NCBI GenBank assembly: GCA_030615145.1
Contig: JAUWZT010000005.1
Span: forward strand, 1 to 31,834
From: Promethearchaeota archaeon
GTDB lineage: Archaea; Asgardarchaeota; Lokiarchaeia; Sigyniarchaeales; SOKP01
Length of the DNA: 31,834 bases
Reading direction: 5' to 3'
The position numbers were made by a program, and so were the translations under genes. The notes below the pieces were generated by a model that ran no database searches, was not told the origin of the DNA, and was given only the letters and a program-made list of their open reading frames with translations. Below, in pieces: positions 17,097-25,322 of the stretch; positions within the stretch are counted from its first letter, which is position 1; each line of letters opens with the position of its first letter.

Positions 17097-19349
17097 ATGG
17101 TTAAAGTAAAGAACCCCGACGAGATTGCGCATCTGATAACTGCCGGTTCATACGAAAAAAAACGGTTGTTTAGCATAGTAGCGCACATAGACCATGGCAA
17201 AACTACCGCTACCGATTACCTGTTAAGGCGTGCAGGTTTAATGCGAGAAGAAGATGCCGGGCAACTTCAGATGACTGATTCTGACGAAGAAGAGCAGGCA
17301 AGAGGTATTACTATTTTTACAAGTGTAGTTCTACTCGCATTCAATGACCCTAGAAAGCCTGAGGATGATGAGCCATATATCCTTCAAATCAATGATACGC
17401 CGGGACATATCTCCTTTACTGGAGAAGTCTCACGTGCTCTTAGAGGGAGTGACGGTGCCATAATTCTCGTCGATGCTTTAGAAGGGGTTATGACTCAAAC
17501 TGAAACAAACATCCGATTAGCCGTTGGTGAAGAGTTTTGCAAACCAGTTCTTTTTATCAATAAAGTAGATCGTTTAATTAGCGAGCTTAAGTTGAGTCCA
17601 GAAGACACATTTATGAAAATTGATAAAATTTCAAAACAGGTAAACGAGCTAATCAAAAAGATTAGACCAGAAGGATCTAAATGGAACGTTGATTTTGCTA
17701 AAAACAGCGTTGCTGTAGGGTCAGCTAAGCACGGATGGGGTTTTACATACGAAATATTATTAGAAAAAGGTTTAACACCACAAGATGTTTTCGCAAAATA
17801 TACCGAAGGGGACATTCAGTGGTTAAGAGATAATCTTCCACTCGACGAGCCAATGTTAAGAATGGTAGTTGATCATTTACCCAATCCTGTGGAAGCAGCA
17901 AAATATAGGATACCTCATGTTTGGGGCGGTGATCTCAGCTCAGAACTAGGACAATCGCTTCAAAAAAGTGATCCGAACGGTCCTTTATACGGTATGATTA
18001 CCAAAATATTTTTAGATCCAAGGAGAGGATATCAACCAACTTTAATAGGTAGGGTTTTTTCTGGAACATTCCGACTATCGGACTCTATATATTTGGTAAA
18101 TAACAGAACAAGTAATCGAGTAAAACGATTGGGGGTCATGGAAATTACAGATCTATTAGATGTCCCAAAAATTCCTGCAGGAAATTTATTTGCTTTATAC
18201 GGTTTTATTTGTCCCTCTGGAGAGACATTTATGTCAGCTAATGATGTCCCAAAGGATAAAAAAGAAGCCGCACTTCTGCCGTCTTTTGAAAAAATCCAAT
18301 ATGCGTGCGAACCCGTAGTTTCAAGAAGTATAAAACCACGAGATCCTCACGAAATCGATAAATTAGATACGGTAGTAAGTAAGTGGCTTCAAGCAGATCC
18401 TACTGCGATGTATCGGCGGGACAAAGAATCTGGAGAGTTCATTCTAAGTGGAATAGATCCGCTTCAAATTGAAATCCTTACCAAACGGATCAATAACCAA
18501 GTTCCTATTTTAATCGGTGAACCAATTATAGTGTACCGAGAAAAAATTACCAAGAGAAGTAAACTATTTTATACTAAATCTGCCAATACCCACAACCGAA
18601 TCTTATTATACATAGAGCCCCTAGATGAAACAACTGAGAAATTAATTGATACTGGAAAAATCACTGATTTGATGAATGATAAAGATAGAGCAAAACTTTT
18701 AAGGGAGGATGCAGGCTGGGACGCCAAAGAAGCTAGACGTATAGTAGATGTTTACCAAGGAAGCTTACTTGTGAACGGTACATCTGGTTTACAACGATTT
18801 GATAAAGTAAAATCTTATCTAATAGCCGCTTTTAGAGATTGGCTTGGAGAGTGCATTCTTGCAAAAGAACCAGCTGCGGGTTTTAAAATAGTATTTACAG
18901 ATATGACCATCCACGAGGACACACGACATACTTCCTACGGGCAAATTGCTGGAATGGCTTTTTCTGCTATGTCCTTAGCAATGTTGGACGCTGATCCCCA
19001 TCTTTTTGAACCTATTCAGAGAATTGATGTGAAAACACCAGATGGAACAGAAGGACCAGTGAATTCGATTATAACCAAGCGACGAGGTAGAATTACGAAC
19101 GTAATTCCAGAGGGAGAATATGTTAGAGTTCATGGTACGATTCCTGCTGCTGAAACGATTGGTATAGCTGATGATATACGAGGTTCAACTCAAGGACGTG
19201 CGTTCTTCGGATACGAATTTTCTGGTTTTGATAAAGTACCTAAAAGTCTCGAAGAAGATCTTATCCTCGAAATTAGAAAAAGAAAAAATATGCCTGATCA
19301 TCTACCTAATACTTCGAGCTGGGATCGATTTATTTACAAAAAGACTTAG
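17097..19349 (+). CDS. Elongation factor 2 paralogue (aEF-2p-like)
   Basis: The 750-residue protein has full EF-2 length and an intact GTPase domain: AHIDHGKTT, switch I RGITI, DTPGH, NKVDR. The later domains have lost family hallmarks. The domain III motif normally GMGELHLE reads GIDPLQIE (about 449-456). The diphthamide loop, normally LHEDAIHRGPAQ in archaea, reads IHEDTRHTSYGQ: the histidine that would be modified (H611) is kept, but flanking residues are not. The C-terminal part is also diverged. Asgard archaea and Korarchaeota are known to carry a second EF-2 of this sort, often where diphthamide biosynthesis genes are missing. Whether a canonical EF-2 exists elsewhere cannot be seen here. 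Its stop overlaps by 3-4 bases that of the convergent Cdc48-like gene. Confidence 0.9.
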   Translation: MVKVKNPDEIAHLITAGSYEKKRLFSIVAHIDHGKTTATDYLLRRAGLMREEDAGQLQMTDSDEEEQARGITIFTSVVLLAFNDPRKPEDDEPYILQINDTPGHISFTGEVSRALRGSDGAIILVDALEGVMTQTETNIRLAVGEEFCKPVLFINKVDRLISELKLSPEDTFMKIDKISKQVNELIKKIRPEGSKWNVDFAKNSVAVGSAKHGWGFTYEILLEKGLTPQDVFAKYTEGDIQWLRDNLPLDEPMLRMVVDHLPNPVEAAKYRIPHVWGGDLSSELGQSLQKSDPNGPLYGMITKIFLDPRRGYQPTLIGRVFSGTFRLSDSIYLVNNRTSNRVKRLGVMEITDLLDVPKIPAGNLFALYGFICPSGETFMSANDVPKDKKEAALLPSFEKIQYACEPVVSRSIKPRDPHEIDKLDTVVSKWLQADPTAMYRRDKESGEFILSGIDPLQIEILTKRINNQVPILIGEPIIVYREKITKRSKLFYTKSANTHNRILLYIEPLDETTEKLIDTGKITDLMNDKDRAKLLREDAGWDAKEARRIVDVYQGSLLVNGTSGLQRFDKVKSYLIAAFRDWLGECILAKEPAAGFKIVFTDMTIHEDTRHTSYGQIAGMAFSAMSLAMLDADPHLFEPIQRIDVKTPDGTEGPVNSIITKRRGRITNVIPEGEYVRVHGTIPAAETIGIADDIRGSTQGRAFFGYEFSGFDKVPKSLEEDLILEIRKRKNMPDHLPNTSSWDRFIYKKT

Positions 19350-20782
19350 ACTTTACTATTATTATTATCTTTTATTTTATTTTTTCCAATTAATTTCTCA
19401 CGTATTTTTATATTTCTAGATATTTTTCTAATTCCCTGATTAAAATCATTTACATTTACTTCTATTTGTTCAAGTAATTCAGAATCAATATCTTCAGAAT
19501 CTAAATCAATCTCTAGTAATAACCTATTCATTGCGGACATTGCTGCTTCTTTACACACTGCAGAGATATCTGCTCCACTAAAATTCTGAGTGCTTTTAGC
19601 TAATTCTTGTATGGAAACAGATATTTCTAATGGCATATCTCTAGTATGAATTCCAAATATTTCCTCACGACTTTTTTCTATAGGTAATTTTATTTCTATT
19701 ATTCTATCAAATCTTCCTGGGCTTAGTAGAGCAGCTTCTAACAATTCTAGCTTATTAGTTAGACCAATTACAATAACTCTTCCTCTTCTTTTAAATCCAT
19801 TCATCAAGGTTAATAATTGAGCAACAACCCTTCGCTCTGCTCCACCAGTTATAGATTCCCTTTTTGGGGCAATTGCATCGATCTCATCAATAAATATTAT
19901 TGATGGGCTCTTTTTTTCAGCGTCAACAAATATTTTCCGTAATTTTTTCCGTAATTTTTTCTCAGATTCGCCATAAAATTTGCTCATAATTTCTGAACCG
20001 TTTATTGAAATAAAATAAGCTTCACTTTCATTAGCTACAGCTCTCGCTAACAAAGTTTTTCCGCAACCAGGAGGACCTGATAGTAAGATCCCTCTTTGAG
20101 GCGTTATACCTAACTTATTAAATAGAGATGGGTGCTTTAACGGAAGATCTATTATTTCTCTTATTTCTTTTATCTCTTTATGTAAACCTCCAACATCCTC
20201 ATATTTAACATTATCTGCTCCTCTTCCTTCATCTTCAGCTATATGTTCACTAATATGTAGAGCTGTTTCGCTAATATGTAGAGTTGTTTCGGGTTTGATC
20301 ATACAAACTCCACTTGGTCTTATGCTTATAACTTTAAACGTAATCTCTCGACTTATTCCTATTGAGATAAGTATTAAATCATCGAGCGTAACAGGATAAT
20401 TATTTAATTTTCGTTTAACGAAAGTTTCGAATCTGGGATTGGATTTTATTTTTACGCTTATTGGCGCCAAAACAATATTTTGAGCGGGGTGAGCGTTGAC
20501 CTTCCGAATTTGGATTGTTTCATCTATACTTGCTCCCGTATTTTTTTTTAATCTAGAATCGATGCGAATAATGCCTAATCCACTATCTTGTGGATAACTC
20601 GGCCAAGCGATTCCCACACTTTCTTTCTTTCCAGAAAGAGCGATAACATCACCGGTTTGAATATTTAACTTGTCCATGGTTTCTTGATCAATTCTAGCAA
20701 TATTACGGCCAATATCTATTTTTTTAGCTTTTTGTACCAGTAAAATTACATCTATGTTACCTTTATTATTTTGATCTCTCAT
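19346..20782 (-). CDS. Cdc48/p97-like AAA ATPase with a single AAA domain
   Basis: Counting from a TTG seven codons upstream, the N domain (about 18-170) resembles the Cdc48 double-psi barrel (ARIDQETMDKLNIQTGD; IIRIDSRLKKNTGASIDE). One AAA module follows: Walker A GPPGCGKT (243-250), pore loop SKFYGES (274-280), Walker B IIFIDE (302-307), sensor region GLTN (347-350; usually GATN) and arginine fingers around SPGRFDR (361-367). The AAA lid and a short tail end at 485. Cdc48 proteins normally have two AAA domains and 730-800 residues; here D2 is absent and the stop is clean. The family unfolds substrates with ATP; partners here are unknown. I use the ATG at 20782 (478 residues). Two short in-frame tandem duplications lie in the gene. 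Two small-GTPase genes lie upstream on the same strand. Confidence 0.9.
   Translation of the reverse strand: MRDQNNKGNIDVILLVQKAKKIDIGRNIARIDQETMDKLNIQTGDVIALSGKKESVGIAWPSYPQDSGLGIIRIDSRLKKNTGASIDETIQIRKVNAHPAQNIVLAPISVKIKSNPRFETFVKRKLNNYPVTLDDLILISIGISREITFKVISIRPSGVCMIKPETTLHISETALHISEHIAEDEGRGADNVKYEDVGGLHKEIKEIREIIDLPLKHPSLFNKLGITPQRGILLSGPPGCGKTLLARAVANESEAYFISINGSEIMSKFYGESEKKLRKKLRKIFVDAEKKSPSIIFIDEIDAIAPKRESITGGAERRVVAQLLTLMNGFKRRGRVIVIGLTNKLELLEAALLSPGRFDRIIEIKLPIEKSREEIFGIHTRDMPLEISVSIQELAKSTQNFSGADISAVCKEAAMSAMNRLLLEIDLDSEDIDSELLEQIEVNVNDFNQGIRKISRNIKIREKLIGKNKIKDNNNSKV
19937..19960. repeat. 12-bp exact tandem duplication within the AAA ATPase gene
   Basis: CCGTAATTTTTT occurs twice in direct succession. 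It adds four residues in frame, turning the usual helix after the pore loop (ESEKNLRKIF-type) into ESEKKLRKKLRKIF. Being exact, it looks like recent replication slippage. Confidence 0.75.
20250..20291. repeat. 21-bp tandem duplication within the AAA ATPase gene
   Basis: Two adjacent 21-base copies starting CTAATATGTAGAG differ at one base. They encode the repeated heptapeptide ETTLHIS-ETALHIS in the linker between the N domain and the AAA domain. The reading frame is kept. Confidence 0.75.
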
Positions 20783-20855
20783 TATAAATAAAATTTGAAA
20801 CAAAGAATTTAAATTCAGAGCTAAAATTATTCGGTATTTAAGAAGATCTTTTTAA

Positions 20856-21410
20856 TTACATTTTAGCTCTTAAATAAAGCTTCTTAACTAAAGCTTGAAA
20901 CGCTTCAATTACACCTTGGCCTGTTAAAGCGCTAGTTTTAAAATACCCAAGAAATCTATTATCGATTACATATTTTCCAACATTATAATCTGAATTTCCT
21001 TTATCTTTATTCAATGATAAATCGTTTTCATCAATTAGATCAATTTTATTACCAAATAGCGCAATTGGTATGTTTCCACAATGTTCTCTAAGTTCAGTGA
21101 GCCATTTGTCAACAAGATTAAAACTTGTAGTTTGTTCTGGAGAGTGAGAAAAGACAATTATGGCGCCACTACTCCCGGTATAAAACTTTTGCCGCATTAC
21201 ATTAAAAGAATCTTGCCCCGCGATGTCCCAAATGAACAATTCGACTTTTTCACCATCGATATCTTCTTCATATTTCGAAAATTGAGTCCCCAAAGTAGAA
21301 ATATAACTTTTCTGAAATGCATCAGTAGTATACTTCTTAATTAACGATGTTTTCCCTACGGCCGGAGCCCCTATAATAATTATTTTAAATCCAAAAGCTT
21401 TTTCAGACAT
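20856..21410 (-). CDS. Ras-superfamily small GTPase (paralogue A)
   Basis: A 184-residue Rab/Ras-like GTPase with all nucleotide-binding motifs: G1 GAPAVGKT (14-21), switch I threonine in STLG (about 39), G3 WDIAGQ (61-66), G4 NKID (121-124) and G5 TSALTG (159-164). The glutamine of AGQ, needed for hydrolysis in Ras, is present, so it should cycle. The C terminus (LYLRAKM) has no cysteine, so there is no lipidation site; membrane contact, if any, must come through partners. Many Ras-like GTPases are a hallmark of Asgard archaea. The neighbour at 21544 is a close sister. It lies between that gene and the Cdc48-like ATPase, all on one strand. Confidence 0.93.
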   Translation of the reverse strand: MSEKAFGFKIIIIGAPAVGKTSLIKKYTTDAFQKSYISTLGTQFSKYEEDIDGEKVELFIWDIAGQDSFNVMRQKFYTGSSGAIIVFSHSPEQTTSFNLVDKWLTELREHCGNIPIALFGNKIDLIDENDLSLNKDKGNSDYNVGKYVIDNRFLGYFKTSALTGQGVIEAFQALVKKLYLRAKM

Positions 21411-21543
21411 TTTTTTTTTGGAAAATCATTTCTTACTTTTTTAATTAGTAATAATTGAATTTTTTAAATCTTCACAAAAAGATATATTCTGCTGCTTCAG
21501 TGTTCAAAAGTATGGATTTGTTGAATAAATAAGGTAATTGAAA

Positions 21544-22104
21544 TTATTTTGTTGTTTTAAAGTAAAGTTCCCTGACTAACTTTTGAAATGCTTCAATAAC
21601 ACCTTGACCTGTTAAAGCGCTTGTTTTAAAATATCCAATGAAATTTTGATCTTTTGAGTATTTTCCAATGTTGAAATCTGAATCTACTTTATCCTCGTTT
21701 AGAGCTAAATCTTTCTCATCAATTAAATCGATCTTATTTCCAAATAATGCAATTGGAATATTTCCACAATATTCATTAAGTTCTTTAAGCCATTTATCTA
21801 CGCGATTAAAACTTGTTATTTCTTCTGGAGCGTGAGAAAACACAATAATTGCCGCACTACTTCCATTATAAAACTTACTCCGCATTGTTTCAAAAACATC
21901 TTGCCCCGCGATGTCCCATATAAATAAGTTAATTTTGTTTCCTTCTAAAATCTCTTCGTACTTTGAAAATTGAGCGCCCAAAGTGGCGATATAATCCTTT
22001 TGAAATGATCCAGTAGTATACTTTTTAACTAAAGTTGTTTTTCCAACGGAGGGATCTCCCACTACAGTTATCTTAAATTTAAACTCTTTTTCTTCGTTTG
22101 ACAT
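21544..22104 (-). CDS. Ras-superfamily small GTPase (paralogue B)
   Basis: A 186-residue sister of the downstream GTPase: by eye roughly two thirds of positions are identical, with long shared blocks such as CGNIPIALFGNKIDLIDE and GYFKTSALTGQGVIEAFQ. Motifs are G1 GDPSVGKT (16-23), G3 WDIAGQ (63-68) and G4 NKID (123-126). Differences gather at the N terminus, around switch II (DVFETM versus DSFNVM) and before G5, the surfaces that usually set effector choice. The C terminus (LYFKTTK) again lacks cysteine. The 133-bp gap to paralogue A allows a separate promoter. The pair arose by tandem duplication. Confidence 0.93.
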   Translation of the reverse strand: MSNEEKEFKFKITVVGDPSVGKTTLVKKYTTGSFQKDYIATLGAQFSKYEEILEGNKINLFIWDIAGQDVFETMRSKFYNGSSAAIIVFSHAPEEITSFNRVDKWLKELNEYCGNIPIALFGNKIDLIDEKDLALNEDKVDSDFNIGKYSKDQNFIGYFKTSALTGQGVIEAFQKLVRELYFKTTK

Positions 22105-22259
22105 AATTGTAAAAAACTTCTTGTTTTAATTATTATTACTAAAATGTTTCAAATTATTTTACTTATATACATTTATACAAATCTTAACATTTAAAGAATT
22201 AAAGGTTATTATTAATATTATAGGTATTTTGAGAATTAATTAGATTAGATGTGATCTAA

Positions 22260-23177
22260 ATGACCGAAGATCAAGAAAATCAGAACGAAGAAAAAAGCAA
22301 TGATGATAAACAAGAGTCAACACAAGACCAAGATGATTTAGAAACCTATTTATCAGATATGAAAAATCTTGAAACTGACTTTTCTGATTTGGAAGATCTA
22401 GACCTCGACGAATTAAGAGAAATACAAGATGCTTTAGATAAAGTTAAAGAACTTGAGTCCTTAGAAAACGAAGAAGCTATTGAAGAGGGAATATCAAAAG
22501 AACTTGAGTTAATTGGATCTAAGCTCCAAACAAATGAACGTGAAGATTACTTAGCACAAAAGGAAGCAATGATTAGCGATTTCTCTGATCTTGAAGAAAT
22601 CGATTTTGATGAGCTTCAGGATATGCAAAAAGCTATAGAAACAGTAAAACAAGAAGATAGCCAAGTAGCTGGGGAGAATATTCTCCAAACTCCCGTTAGC
22701 AGAGGTGTATCTTCAGAATTAGAAGAACGTATCAAACAAGAACTTTTAGAGCGGAAAAAAGAAAAAGCGAAGGAAATCATAACTCCAGAAAAATTTTTAG
22801 AACGTACCAAGAATAAACGCGATAAAATTTGGTACCACTCTCTTTATTATTTAGTTTATCAAGCAGAAGATAATTTCGCGAGTAAGGCGTTGCTTTATGA
22901 TATGCTGAAAGAAGTTACGAGCAAAAGCCCCATTGATCCCATCCCGGAAAATCAATTCTATTTTGGACTGGGTTACATATTGAGACTTACTTTAAATGAT
23001 AAGCAAGTTGTCAAATATATGAAAGGAGGTAAATTTAAAATTAATATTGGAATAAAAGGTATCCAAGAAATTTTAGAAAAAGTTGGAGAACCTATCAGTA
23101 CAAGGCCTATTCTAAAAGAAGAAGAAAAGAAAAAAATGTACACAGATTTTCTAAAAGACGAATTTCTTGATATATAG
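22260..23177 (+). CDS. Unknown acidic protein with an internal 24-residue repeat
   Basis: I do not recognise this 305-residue protein. The first 26 residues are polar and disordered-looking. Two copies of a helical element follow, at 40-63 and 107-130 (both begin DFSDLE and share DEL..Q.A...VK; 14 of 24 identical). A charged predicted coiled-coil segment spans about 151-175. The last 130 residues (about 176-305) look like a globular mostly helical domain with a hydrophobic core (IWYHSLYYLVYQ, FYFGLGYILRLTL). No signal peptide or membrane segment is seen. It is divergent from the small-GTPase pair across a 155-bp spacer and is followed at once by an EngB-like GTPase, so a role near GTPases is conceivable but unproven. 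Confidence 0.85.
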   Translation: MTEDQENQNEEKSNDDKQESTQDQDDLETYLSDMKNLETDFSDLEDLDLDELREIQDALDKVKELESLENEEAIEEGISKELELIGSKLQTNEREDYLAQKEAMISDFSDLEEIDFDELQDMQKAIETVKQEDSQVAGENILQTPVSRGVSSELEERIKQELLERKKEKAKEIITPEKFLERTKNKRDKIWYHSLYYLVYQAEDNFASKALLYDMLKEVTSKSPIDPIPENQFYFGLGYILRLTLNDKQVVKYMKGGKFKINIGIKGIQEILEKVGEPISTRPILKEEEKKKMYTDFLKDEFLDI

Positions 23178-23211
23178 AATTCTTCAATATAATAAAAAAT
23201 GGTTATCAGTC

Positions 23212-23841
23212 ATGGAAGATAAACCCTCCCTTTTAATTATTGGGAATAGTAATGTAGGAAAGAGCTCAATTACCAAACTTTTGCTTCCAAATCCGAGAAA
23301 GTTTAAAGGAAAAACTGGCAAAAAACCAGGAAGCACTTTGCTAATTAAGCCTATAAAGCTACCTCAAATGTCGTACGACATTTTAGATTTACCTGGTTTT
23401 GGTTATATGAAAAGTTCTAGCCGACGTAGAGTGGAACATATAAAGAAGCAATTAGTTGTTCACATCGAAAAGCATCATAACGAATATTTTTTTGGTTTAG
23501 TAATAATAAACATTTTAAGAATTGAAGATGAGTTAAAAAAATATCACTTTCAAAGTCAAATTACAATTCCGTTAACATTTGAATTAATTAAATTTTTAGA
23601 AGAATTTGACATCCCTCTTTTAGTTGTTTTGAATAAAATAGATAAAATCTCAGTTTTTGATAAGAAGAGAATAATCTCTTTATTTATTAATACTGCTAAG
23701 GATTATGGACTAAATCTAATTAATGTAAACGAGAAGATCGATAACGATCGCTCTAAAACACCCTATTTAGAATTCTCTGCGTTAAAGAAAACAAATTTAG
23801 ACAAACTGAAACGCACTATAAATGCACAACTAAAAAATTAA
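23212..23841 (+). CDS. engB: EngB/YihA-like GTPase
   Basis: This 209-residue protein has the P-loop GNSNVGKSS, the switch I region GKTGKKPGST, G3 DLPGFGYM and G4 NKID, with SALKKTN as the likely G5. That set matches the EngB (YihA) branch of TRAFAC GTPases, which in bacteria help assemble the large ribosomal subunit; archaeal homologues exist with less known roles. I start at the ATG at 23212. The frame extends upstream to a TTG at 23167, which would overlap the end of the preceding gene by 11 bases. The ATG is 34 bp after that gene's stop, so both may be cotranscribed. It is convergent with the TYW1 gene. Confidence 0.88.
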   Translation: MEDKPSLLIIGNSNVGKSSITKLLLPNPRKFKGKTGKKPGSTLLIKPIKLPQMSYDILDLPGFGYMKSSSRRRVEHIKKQLVVHIEKHHNEYFFGLVIINILRIEDELKKYHFQSQITIPLTFELIKFLEEFDIPLLVVLNKIDKISVFDKKRIISLFINTAKDYGLNLINVNEKIDNDRSKTPYLEFSALKKTNLDKLKRTINAQLKN

Positions 23842-23865
23842 GTTTTAAAACTCTTTTTTGCATTA

Positions 23866-25155
23866 TTATGGGGTAATTATTTTTGGGTCTTTGTCTTTAT
23901 CCCAATTTACGGCAAACAAAAAGTCCCTACTTACCTTATTTGTGTATATTAAAGGAAAATCTCCAATCTCTTCGAACTTTAGAGCTAATTCTTCTAAATA
24001 TTCATATTCTGGGAAGTAATATTGAAGTGTTTTATCGCTTTTTAGCCTTTCGTTGATCATGAGCGCTTTTGCTTGTAATGTAAATCCTTTTATTTCAAAA
24101 AAATTTGGATTAGCTTTATCAATTAATTTAATATAGTCCTTTATGTAATTTTCAGATAAATTTAAGTTTTTTATAGCTGTTATTCTTACTAAGCTTCTAC
24201 AAGATAAACTTTCAACTAAATCTAAGGTGTCTGATATTTTACTCCACCCATTTTTAATCATAGGGCGGCAAACTTTTTTATACACCGTCTCATTTGGTGC
24301 CGGTAAGGTTATATACAGTTGAGAAGGTAATGAATTTAAACTTTCAATCCTTTCTGGTAGTGTTCCGTTAGTTACAATAAATGAAGTCATGTTGCGATTC
24401 CGGAATTCTTCAACCAATCCGCCTATTTTGGGATATAATAGCGGTTCACCATCAAGTGATATTGCTGCGTGATTTGGATTCATGGCTTCGCCATGAACTT
24501 GCATTATCTCATCAGGAGTCGTTAATGCTAAATTGAATAACTTTATTATTTCATCTCGTGAATCAATACAGCAGGAAATCTCTTTCTCGACTCTATAATT
24601 TTTCAAAGAATCATCTATAGCCGTAATAAATTTTTGATTTTTTAGTAAATTAACGGCGCGGTCAACCTTGTTTTTACTTACATGAAGGTTTCTGGAAAGT
24701 GAATTTATATTATGATTTTCATCATTCGATAACATAAAATTGAGCGTGTCCACCATTATTTCGTAATTTTCAAGATATCTTCTTAATGGCAAATGATTTT
24801 TTATAATATCACGCTGGTGGCGGATCATTTCATCAACTAGATCTTTTGGCTCGTCCGGCTCAACAATAAATTCACTGCCCAAACTTCCTAATTCAATGTC
24901 TCTCCAACAAAATACGCATTGATGGTTGCAGAACGGCATAGAAGGAGTATTTTGTAAACATCTGTGGCTTTGAATTCCAAAAATTCCTTTATAACAATTT
25001 CGATTATCTCTACCTGTTAATAATTTTTGTTCTAACCAATGACAAGGTTTAATTGCAGTGTGCTTATTCCTACCTATTATGCGATATGTCGTTTTTGTGT
25101 ATTTTTCAACAAAATCGTTTGTAATTTTATTATTAACAATGTATTGATTTTTCAT
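23866..25155 (-). CDS. taw1: 4-demethylwyosine synthase (TYW1/Taw1) with an inserted domain
   Basis: A radical-SAM enzyme that converts m1G37 of tRNA-Phe to 4-demethylwyosine, the committed step of wyosine biosynthesis. The radical-SAM cluster cysteines are C76, C80 and C83 (CNHQCVFCW); C38, C54 and C66 are placed to bind the second cluster known from archaeal Taw1. The GEAMNPNHAAISLDGEPLLYP block (222-242) and GTLPERIESL match the family. The protein has 429 residues, against about 310-360 usually. The excess lies between the radical-SAM motif and GEAMNP: about 80 residues (roughly 126-210) with a helix-turn-helix-like stretch (INSLSRNLHVSKNKVDRAV). It is convergent with engB and divergent from the phosphorylase. 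Confidence 0.93.
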   Translation of the reverse strand: MKNQYIVNNKITNDFVEKYTKTTYRIIGRNKHTAIKPCHWLEQKLLTGRDNRNCYKGIFGIQSHRCLQNTPSMPFCNHQCVFCWRDIELGSLGSEFIVEPDEPKDLVDEMIRHQRDIIKNHLPLRRYLENYEIMVDTLNFMLSNDENHNINSLSRNLHVSKNKVDRAVNLLKNQKFITAIDDSLKNYRVEKEISCCIDSRDEIIKLFNLALTTPDEIMQVHGEAMNPNHAAISLDGEPLLYPKIGGLVEEFRNRNMTSFIVTNGTLPERIESLNSLPSQLYITLPAPNETVYKKVCRPMIKNGWSKISDTLDLVESLSCRSLVRITAIKNLNLSENYIKDYIKLIDKANPNFFEIKGFTLQAKALMINERLKSDKTLQYYFPEYEYLEELALKFEEIGDFPLIYTNKVSRDFLFAVNWDKDKDPKIITP

Positions 25156-25322
25156 ATCTGAGTGCCACTATTTTTTCTTCGTATTCTAGTAGTTTATAAT
25201 TATAGGTAAATGTATTTACTTAAGATATTAAAAATTATTATTTAGAAATATAAGTAGCTCAGTAATTAGCAAGCGACTTATAAAATATAATTAAAAACGG
25301 ATTTAAATTTTTTCGAACTAAA

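Noticed and set aside
17495..17815. 106-codon open frame antisense to the EF-2 paralogue
   Set aside because: It is opposite the conserved GTPase domain and shows no family motif.
25248..25320. tRNA-like words (GTAGCTCAGT, later TTCGAACT) in the spacer before the nucleoside phosphorylase
   Set aside because: No acceptor, anticodon or T stem can be paired around them and the stretch is too AT-rich; a chance match in a promoter region.
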